NCBI RefSeq assembly: GCF_014851395.1
Contig: NW_024041484.1
Location: 1,567,015 to 1,631,014 of the forward strand
DNA: 64,000 bases
Direction: 5' to 3'
Origin: Micropterus salmoides
Taxonomy: Eukaryota; Chordata; Actinopteri; Centrarchiformes; Centrarchidae
The number at the start of each line of letters is the position of its first letter. Within the stretch, counting starts at the first letter, position 1. The translations under genes were made by a program, and so were the position numbers. Under the pieces are notes generated by a model. That model had not been told where the DNA came from. It saw nothing but the letters and a program-made list of their open reading frames with translations, and did not search any database. This document shows, one piece after another, positions 55,901 to 64,000 of the stretch.

Positions 55901-57479
55901 CCAAGGGGTCTTGACCAAGCATCCAAATGTGAGTTGGGAGGGAGAATGTGTTGCTGAAAAAGATATTAATTATGAAGATTTTTGATTCAAATGTTGCCAA
56001 ACTCTGACTGGCTCATGGAAATAGGTGACATCATCTTATTCCAACTAAATCCCACCCATTTTGAACTAGAAACAGAAAATAGTGTGTTCATGTCACTCAT
56101 AGTAAGTAAGTTTGGCTTGTGCGCCATTAAAGAGTGACGATCTTGTTCTTGTTGAGCTCCAGGTTAACCTCTTAAATCATATTCATGAATGTAGCTATGT
56201 AGCTGGCTAGCCCTTTAGGAAGATAGTGTCCCCACTCTTCTTCCTGCCGGTTTAGCTCTGAGTGATCAACTCTTTCCTTAAATGGAGGAAACAGTTTTTA
56301 ATAGTGTAATGCCAGATCTTCAAAATGACCAAACAAATCTGAGAAGTGGGCAATGGTCCCTCGGTCTGGAAGCAGGATAACACCTGCACACCCAGCAGTG
56401 ATTCTGGGTGGAAAGTTTACTAGAGAGGACACCAGCTTGTGTTACATTCCTCTTTAAGGCCCTCTGTCGAAGACCACTTTCAGTACCTTTAATACAGAAG
56501 TTATTTTTAACTTACATGGTGCATATTTTTAATATTACATTTGTGGGCAAATGATCACAAAATAATATGGGGGCAGGGAATAGGAGCCCACAGCTTATTT
56601 TAGTCCCTGGGCCTCTTGGTGTGTTTATCTTGCCCTAGCAGTAAGACTATAGAATTTCAAACTAATTAGATTCATCAAGGGAACTGATGACTGAACAACA
56701 TGAACAAATAAAGACTAACAATCACTGTCTTCTCTACTTACTGTTGACTGACTATTTGACAGTTTTTGATTTGTGTTCCAAAGCCAATCAAAAAAGGGCC
56801 TACTAGTGATGCAGACGAACAGGGTGCATCTTTTGTTTAGATGGGAGGTGTGAAGGGAGATGGATGGCGAGTAAATGGAGCGGACGTCTGTCATTCATTC
56901 AGAGAAAACACTACGACAGCAAGATATATAGTAGCACTCAGAGAGGAGAGAACATTTGCGGGGAGCTGGGAATCATTATCTGAGGAAGCTAAGAGAAGGA
57001 CGAGCGGAAGTAAATGGAAAAGGGATGATCAAAACTGAAAAAAAGAGCTCACGACTGAGGTTGGAGAGGCAGAGTGAGAAAAAAGAGGGAGGGAGGGAAC
57101 TGGAGGAAGACAACAGTATATGAAAGCTAGGTGCATTAATGGCAAAGTAAAAAGCCGTCTACGAATAAATTACCCGGTCTCCCCTGGGATTACTAATGTA
57201 ATTATTTGAACGAGGTTCATTAGAATGTGCAGAGGTGTGGAAGACCTGCGGAACAAAACGGGAGACAGAGAAGGAGCGACGAGGGTTTAGCTACTGGAAA
57301 TTAACTTGCTGCTCTGGGCTCGATAATTGATACAAGACACAGATACCTTTGATTGGAACAAAGGGAAGAACCAGGACGAAAAAAGTTTCCTCACCACCTC
57401 TAATTTTCTTTCTCTGGAACAAGAAATAAAGGAGAGGAGAGACAAAAGGAAAGAGCGAGGATGGAAATAAGGACGCATG
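55901..57479. other. Intergenic region between efcab6 and mpped1
   Basis: No gene. The part at about 57120-57280, starting AGGTGCATTAATGGCAAAGT and including GGGATTACTAATGTAATTAT, is repeat-free and looks like a conserved non-coding element. The purine-rich runs at 57040-57110 and 57420-57470 are low complexity. Confidence 0.4.
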
Positions 57480-59975
57480 ATCCACCTTTCACAGATGAGC
57501 TTTTATTCAATCTGTGAATAATCTCTCAGAACCAGCAGAATCCTCATGGTTTTAAGAAAGGTACTTCACATTTTTAGAATTGTCTCCAGGAGCAACACAG
57601 TAACATTTTGCAGCTGTTGAGTCTTCATTTTCTTGTTTTACAGTTTAAAAAAATGTAAAAGTCCTCAACAACAATAACAAAATACAATACCATATGAACA
57701 CTTTAATTCCAAAATGCTATAATTCCATTTAAAAAAAGACCTGAAGTTAATGACCATCCAGTATTGTTGAAATATAGAGGACCCAGCCAAGAAAAAGTGT
57801 TACCAAGGACACACGTTACTGACAGTCCTTTAGAAAGTACTACCACAGTCTGCTTTCAAGTTGGAACTGTCAATCATTCGGCCTGTGTAGGCATGCCATT
57901 TTTCAAACAGTGGATATCTCATTTTGGAAAAAAACTTTTCATATGCAGATTGTCTGAGTAGCAGAAATCATTAACTTCTTTAAGCATGCCTCAAGAAATA
58001 AATCAAGAACTAGTACAGCACTTTTTTTCCTTGGAGAAAACAGAAACACATAACACATCTACTGAAGAGCATCAAAGTGAGACATCTAAATGAGGATTGG
58101 AACTGGACGGTCAGGCCAGACAGCTTTTTATGAAACTTTTTAACAGTTGCCTTAATTTTCTTGAAACATTTTTACTTCATAGACTTTTATTAAGTTTGTG
58201 TATTAATTCAAACTAAAACACAACCATTTAAACTATTACTGCCAACCCTGATCTAAAGTCTCCCCACTTCGTGCCTAAAGTCCTGGTTCTCTGAAGAGGA
58301 TCATGATGATGTTTATGATTATGTCAGCATTCAACAAAGAGCCAGTACTTGTTGTTCTGATCCAACAAAACCAGTTAGTGAATTGGGACACTTGCTACTG
58401 AGAAAATAGTGCCATTGTTTGTTTGTTATAAACAGTCAAGGTGTTGAGCAGAGATCAGTTTTATCAGCAATATAACATACATTCTCAAACACCTTATAGC
58501 AGCTGCAAGGGCATAAACTCTACCTTACAATATCTTGAGAAAGTTGAATTTAAATCATTTATCCAAATGGTTTTATCCTGAGGTGTTATCAGACCCTCAA
58601 ATGACAGACCAACATCTTCTATATATTAAAGGACTTTCAAGTGTATTCTGTTACATTGTCAAATATGATTTCTCTATTTGCTTGTGTTTTGGTAATTTAC
58701 CTGTGTTTTATTAAGCTGCATACTTTCAACACTCTGTGCTTTAAACATAATCTAAATTCTAAACCTAGTCCTAACCCTAAACATGTCCCTTGAAGATATG
58801 AGGATAGGCAAAATGACAGACTTTGAAATTGCTCCACATAACATTAGCATAACACATACAGACACTCAGGCTTCAATGTGCACGCACCTCCCATCATTAT
58901 CCACAGACATGTGATTCCGCCGCTCTTTTCCCTTTTGCCCATTTGGAAACATTAAGACATCAGCCGGCACAATGAACACTGATGTGCTAAAGAAGCAAGA
59001 GTGAAGCTGGAGTAAACTGCAGCCCCAGGGAACGTTCCAACATAATGTCGGAGAGCAGGGAGATCAAAGCGTGACGTGGTCTTGTTATGCTACGCACATT
59101 CAGACTTGCTTAGACCACCGTATCCAGAAAATAGAGCAAAGGGGGAAAAAGGAAGAGCTCTTTTTTTTCAAAACACAGACAAACTGCTAAGGGACGTGAA
59201 AGAGTTGATAATCACCAAATGGAGAGAAGAAAACACCATAATAAGCATTTACATTTCTAAGAAATAAACCAAATGAAATGCACACATTTCTGGACACAAA
59301 TATTAACACATTTTTTCTGAAAAGCATAGCAACAACTCGGAAAGTTTTTTTTCTTTACATTGGCAGAGAACATTTACAAAGACCAGTTACAGTACATGTA
59401 GTTACAGTTTTACTCCTCTTGAAAAAGGATAAAATAATGTTCTCTCTCTCCCACGAATAACACGAGGGAGTATCCGTGAAACAACCACCCCTGCTGAGTT
59501 AGCATGACTGTCTAGTGTTAGCATGTAGCACCTGATACCTGTCTGTTAAAATCCATCGGGCAAATGTGGCTTAGCCAAAACTCTCCTTTAGACTTGGCGT
59601 TGTTTCACTTAAGTTCAAATGTTTACAGTACATTTAAATGGCATTGGGGTGTCTCCTTTGTCTCTCTGAGAGCCACATCAGATTGTCAGTGCAGTAAAAG
59701 AGGAAACAGAGAAATGTCCATTTGTCCATTTGTAAAAGCGTCTCTCCGCTCGTCCATTGCTTTTAGACTCAGTATTGAGATGAAGAAATAATGGCACATA
59801 AAATAACAAGCGCGAGGGAGCGTCCATCCCTCACTTAGGCGTGTACTACATGTGTCACGTTAACGCCTGTGTTGTATTTACAGAATTCAGTTCGTTCTGG
59901 CCCCAGACCTCACCTACCTTTCCTGGCCCCTTTCTCCTGATTGGCTGTATATGTTTGGGGCTGAGCTTTCTCTAG
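57480..59975 (-). other. mpped1: Probable long 3' UTR of mpped1
   Basis: Directly downstream of the mpped1 stop on the - strand, about 2.5 kb is AT-rich and almost free of recognisable repeats, unlike the rest of the window. A minus-strand AATAAA (TTTATT at 57502-57507) would place the cleavage site near 57485. The extent is inferred, not shown by transcript evidence. Chance frames at 57764-57961 and 59076-59460 are not genes. Confidence 0.45.
57502..57507 (-). terminator. Candidate polyadenylation signal AATAAA of mpped1
   Basis: The hexamer reads AATAAA on the - strand, at the end of the repeat-free 2.5-kb stretch after the mpped1 stop. It is positional evidence only. Confidence 0.35.
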
Positions 59976-60094
59976 TCATGTGGTCCTGGGGTTTGGAAGG
60001 TCAAAGACGATGGGCGGGTTCATGGGCAAGAAGTTGACAGTGCAGGCTGAGGCGTTGATGAAATTCGTGGTGCCATCAGTCATCATGCCGTAAC
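59976..60094 (-). CDS. mpped1: mpped1 terminal coding exon (metallophosphoesterase domain-containing protein 1)
   Basis: On the - strand, after the acceptor TGCTCCCCAG, the exon starts in phase (the last two bases of a Gly codon) and encodes YGMMTDGTTNFINASACTVN, then NPPIVFDLPNP and a TGA stop, 38 residues after the split Gly. The G-Y-G-x-M-T-D-G-x-T-x-(F/Y)-I-N-A-S pattern and the ending P-P-I-(V/I)-F-D-L-P-x-P are those of the MPPED1/MPPED2 C-terminus. The family are metallophosphodiesterases of the class III cyclic-nucleotide type, mainly brain-expressed. The catalytic metal-binding residues are encoded in upstream exons, not in this window. MPPED1 rather than MPPED2 is chosen because human MPPED1 is the convergent neighbour of EFCAB6. 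Confidence 0.9.
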
Positions 60095-60346
60095 CTGGGG
60101 AGCAGTGAAAAAGGTGAACTCACAGCGTTTCCAAAACACACAATAGGGAGCGTCTCTGGATGTCACTCAGTCACAGGGGTGCATTAGTTTAAATACATTT
60201 TGCATTCTGAAAAAGGAGAAGGCATTTCTGGTGGTGTAGAGCTGACTTTTGTTGGAGTGTTGGAGTGATCAGCTTACTTTGTATATTTACCATGACTTAT
60301 TAGTGTTTGGAAAAATTATTTTAGGGTATTGATTAGGGTAATACAT

Positions 60347-61575
60347 TAGGGCTGAAACGATTTATTGATAAATTAGATTAATTTGATTACTAGAAAGCAT
60401 TGACACAGCGAGCATCGCGCTTACGCTGTGATCAAGTGAACACGACGTGATTATGATGGCGCTGTTTGCAAAGTGGAGGAAGAGAATGAAAATAGCGAGG
60501 GACAAAGAAGAAAGTGTCCAAAGTATGGGATTATTTCAAGCTAAAAGAAAACAACAACTCTGTAATTTTACAGTGGATATCACCATGAAACTTTCCTATG
60601 CTGTAATTTGCATGTATTTTAAGAACCCAAATCTGAACACTGGGTTAAGTCAGGTTCAAAATAATTGTTTATTTTGTTGACATAGTAAACTCAAAGGAGG
60701 GAATTTTGGATATCTCTTTGTATCATACTTTGTATCACTCCATAAGTTAGAAAATACTGTCAACAGGCACAAAAAAATAAAACTAGAAAGTTTGGTGTAT
60801 GTAAATGCTACTAAAATTGAGATTTCAGGCTCAAAGTATGAGAAAAAAACTAATTTTGAAAAAACAGCCTTGAAAGATAAGTATTGTAAATTTCCATACG
60901 TTTTTATTGAAAATCAATATTTACAGACCTAATACCTAAAACAACAACAATATAGAACATCTAAATCAAGCATACAGACAAACTGTGGTGAAATAAACAA
61001 CTAAATGTATATTTTGAATGTTATCTCTCCTGTGGTCTGGAAGAAGACGATGTTATGGAAGCAAAATCTCAAAATAGACCAGTGCATTAAAAAAACAATG
61101 CCTTTGCCTGCCATGTCTCACCTTAATTGATTTCTTTGGCCACTTGAGGGCAACAGAAAAAGCTATAAACATGACTGTCATATAATCACCATATAAAAGT
61201 TAGTGTGGCGACTATGTTAGCAAACAGTTTATTTCTACCTCCAGCGGTAACAGAGCAGCATGATCGTTTATTTGAAGTGCTGTTGGTGTCAACTGATCAG
61301 TGTGAGTCAACACTGTTTTAGAGCTCTGTTTCTCTACCAGGTTCTGGGGTAAATATCTGGCTCTTTAGCTGCTAAATGCTCCACTATGTTCTCCAGCTAG
61401 TCTCTAACTGTGTCTGTCTGCTGCTGAGCTTTTTCACTGAAAACACTACTGCCAGAAACCAGTTGGATGAGAGCAATCAGACTGAAGCAGAAATTAAAAC
61501 AAAAAGAGCTGACGGGAACTGCAGAGTTCAGTGATAATTCTTCTTCATCTAAAAATATTGATTAGTGCAGCTTTA
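60347..61575 (+). mobile_element. hAT-like transposon remnant with a BED-finger piece
   Basis: The left end AGGGCTGAAACGATTTATTG and the right end ATATTGATTAGTGCAGCTTT are imperfect inverted complements of the kind seen in hAT elements. At 60511-60560 the + strand reads KVSKVWDYFKLKENNNSV, the start of a BED zinc finger, without its Cys and His ligands. The remaining interior shows no transposase. It lies in the last mpped1 intron. Confidence 0.65.
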
Positions 61576-61979
61576 CAAATATATGACACTGTCAAACCCT
61601 GTGCAGTTCGGTTGAGCTGCTCCCTGGGAGCAATTGAGCAACAAACACAGTAGGGGATTTAAGTACTAACGCTACATTCACAATTAAAGATTTCTTTATT
61701 TATTTAGTGAATTAAATTTTTTAATGTTTAATTTTTAATTTGAGTTTTCAGCCACATCTCCATTACAGTGAGAATCTTTTTTTTTTAATTGATTTTCACC
61801 AAGCCTACATTAAATTCTCACCAGGGGCACAACATTTGCATCACCACCATTTTTCAAATATTATATGCATGTGTATCTTTTTGCTGCACCATGTTTTACT
61901 GCTGTCAGTACTGTGTTGTCATCACGCAACTATTCGCGACTATATCGCAACTATTGAAGATAGAACAAAGTTGTCTTGT

Positions 61980-62012
<33 letters not shown>

Positions 62013-64000
62013 CAGATTTGACACCTGCTTTTCTCAGATGTTAGCTTTCAGCCAGGCATTCCTGTGCTGCAGTAGTCGTAAATCAGGTTCAGCAGCTATT
62101 TGTATACATTTCCATTCTCTCCTCCCATATTTTCTGCCTCTAAAAGGAACACCTTAATTTAAGGTGCATGGACCCGAATTCAGTTTTCTTTTATTATACC
62201 GATGCAGTACTTAATTTTGCATTTTTTATTGCTTACTCCTTACTTTAGTCTCCCCAAAAGGGATGCAAATCCTTAGTAAATATCCACTAATATATGATTA
62301 AATGAAATCAGAGGAAGTACCGGGGTCTCTCATAACACAGAGATAATTTATTGGATGGGCGAACGAGAACCACCATAGTGTATATAAGCGCTTTGTATCA
62401 CAGTGCATCTTCATCATTTCCCAATTGCGAGAATCCAGTTTGAGCAAATGTATGCATGAGTGTGTGACACTAACACCACTACAGCTAAAAAGTCTGTGCT
62501 CAAACAGCACTTTGGATCAACGTTTCTTCCAAATGGCAGATGTAAAAGTGTTCCCATTTTGTCACGGCTAAGTTAACTACCGTCTCTTCAAAAGTACTAC
62601 AATTTAACTTTGCGCTATCCGTGATTTTTCACTTTCACAATCTCTTGGAACAGAACTCTGCATGTCTGTGTCGGTCCTGTGTTTCAGATTTGCAATAAAT
62701 GGACACAGAACACAGTGATGATTCATTTCTGTCTCTCTGAGTCCTCACATTAATGAAGAGAGCTGCTTTCAGCCTGTTCCTCTCGTTATTAAATCTGATC
62801 TAGTTTCTAATCTGGCTCTCTCGGATGGGGGACCGCTGCTCCAGGGGCTCAGCCCTGACCTGATAACCCTGAAAAAAGCAATCCTCAGTCCAGGGAGACG
62901 GCCTCTCTGCCCTTGCTGGCCTGGATGAAATGCTGATAGGGATGTGGCGGCTCAACTACTCTCTAATATACACTTAATTATTTTGTTCAAGAAAACTATT
63001 GTAAAGTATCTCTATATTCTCTATTGTTACATGGTTGATTTATATAATAAGGTAAATGTTTAGGTTTTAAAATATGAAAATGAAATGAAAAAAAAAACGC
63101 CTTCAGAATGTGATACAAGGTAAACAACCACATATACTGTAATTTAGCTTCTTCTCCTGATGACCTAAAAAAATCATCAGGATTTATGTGAGCTCAAACA
63201 TGAGTAAACTGTGTTCTGTAAATAAAAACGGGGGAAATTAGTTTATTCATAGAGCACATCCCTGATTAAATCATATTACAAATGTGTGTGTACATATGTG
63301 GGCATGTAACTGAATGCACATACATTATTCTGATCTGAACGTGTAATGTGTTCTGAACAGACACAAACCGCATTGAATTTGTGCAGTCAAGGGAGTCATT
63401 ACAACTGGGTGTGGAGGAGACATTTTCAAAATCTTATTTTAGTCCCCGTCATGTTTTTAATTTTTTTTATTTGTTTATTAAAAGACCACTAAACAGCGTC
63501 CTCTCACTGTCCAACCAACAGCTGATCAAAATACTCCTCTGAGATGCCATTAGACCGTGCGCTTACAGCAGAGATTGCCTCTCAGGTAACATGCTACATG
63601 CTACCCTGCATTCTTGTTGGAGGTGTTTGGGCTGTATGCAGCTTGTGAGGGAGATTGCAGACGCTACTCAGGGCTGAAAAAAATCTTCTGGATTTTCAAA
63701 AGAAAAAAATCATTTAGCTGTTCTTGTGTACAGAAAATGTTGATTGTTGTTATCATAAAGTACCAGGTCTATTTCAAAAAGAGAAACAGGTTTTTATTGA
63801 GTTAGTGCATTATAATGCAGTAGGGTATGTGCACGTTTTTGGATTATTATTATAGTGTGCACAAAAATCAATCATAATTAATCATAATTTATTATATGCT
63901 AAATTATATCAACAAATATATATATAGCTTTTCATATTTTGCAAACCATCTTTATGTCATCTGGGTTGCTCATTACAACCTCTAGTTCTTAAAGGAAATC
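61576..64000. other. mpped1 last intron (continues beyond the window)
   Basis: I see no further mpped1 exon. The part at about 62690-62945 is repeat-free and GC-richer than its surroundings and may be conserved non-coding sequence. The remainder is AT-rich without recognised repeats. Confidence 0.4.
61982..62010. repeat. (CT)n microsatellite
   Basis: An uninterrupted CT tract of about 14 units. The frames running through it are artefacts. Confidence 0.95.

Noticed and set aside
58765..58792. CCTAACCCTAA-like telomeric motif
   Set aside because: There is only about one and a half imperfect units in an AT-rich context, so it is not an interstitial telomere array.

Overview
The window is vertebrate nuclear DNA, almost certainly from a ray-finned (probably percomorph) fish. 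It has one long gene of short exons with GT..AG borders, long AT-rich introns, and a typical teleost repeat load: L2-, Rex1/jockey- and L1/Tx1-type LINEs, a tRNA-derived SINE, Tc1, hAT, Harbinger and TTAA-type DNA transposons, and a tyrosine-recombinase retroelement. No bacterial-type genes, operons or CRISPR arrays are present.

The main gene is efcab6, on the + strand from 11220 to 52937. I could place 25 coding exons. Every exon-exon junction keeps the reading frame, and together they give 1,301 residues plus a stop. The product is a chain of degenerate EF-hand pairs, as known for EFCAB6 (DJBP), a protein family linked to cilia and sperm. The 5' end of the gene, which should encode the first EF-hand pair, was not found and is probably upstream of the window. 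One half EF-hand module also seems to be missing between exons 9 and 10.

Downstream, on the - strand, lies the terminal coding exon of mpped1 (59976-60094), with a probable long 3' UTR running to about 57480. In human, MPPED1 and EFCAB6 are also convergent neighbours, so the tail-to-tail order supports both identifications.

Layout: 1-4145 is dead LINE sequence. 4150-11219 is repeat-poor, followed by a SINE and unclassified repeats. 11220-14932 holds efcab6 exons 1-6. 14933-21283 is a large intron full of LINE and Tc1 remnants. 21284-22042 holds exons 7-9. 22043-29279 is an intron with a jockey-like LINE and a hairpin. 29280-29493 is exon 10. 29494-35121 is an intron with a tRNA-like pseudogene, a fold-back repeat, a Harbinger scrap, a Ngaro-like recombinase remnant with tandem repeats, and an opposite-strand SGNH-hydrolase ORF. 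35122-45009 holds exons 11-21, with a well-preserved Tc1 transposon at 42588-44117. 45010-52937 holds exons 22-25 separated by nested transposons. 52938-57480 is intergenic repeats. 57480-64000 is the 3' end and last intron of mpped1.

I found no convincing new multi-gene system. The most interesting objects are the Ngaro-like remnant with its convergent SGNH ORF, the nearly intact Tc1 copy, two strong inverted repeats (7.77 kb and 28.1 kb), and the missing EF-hand half-module in efcab6.
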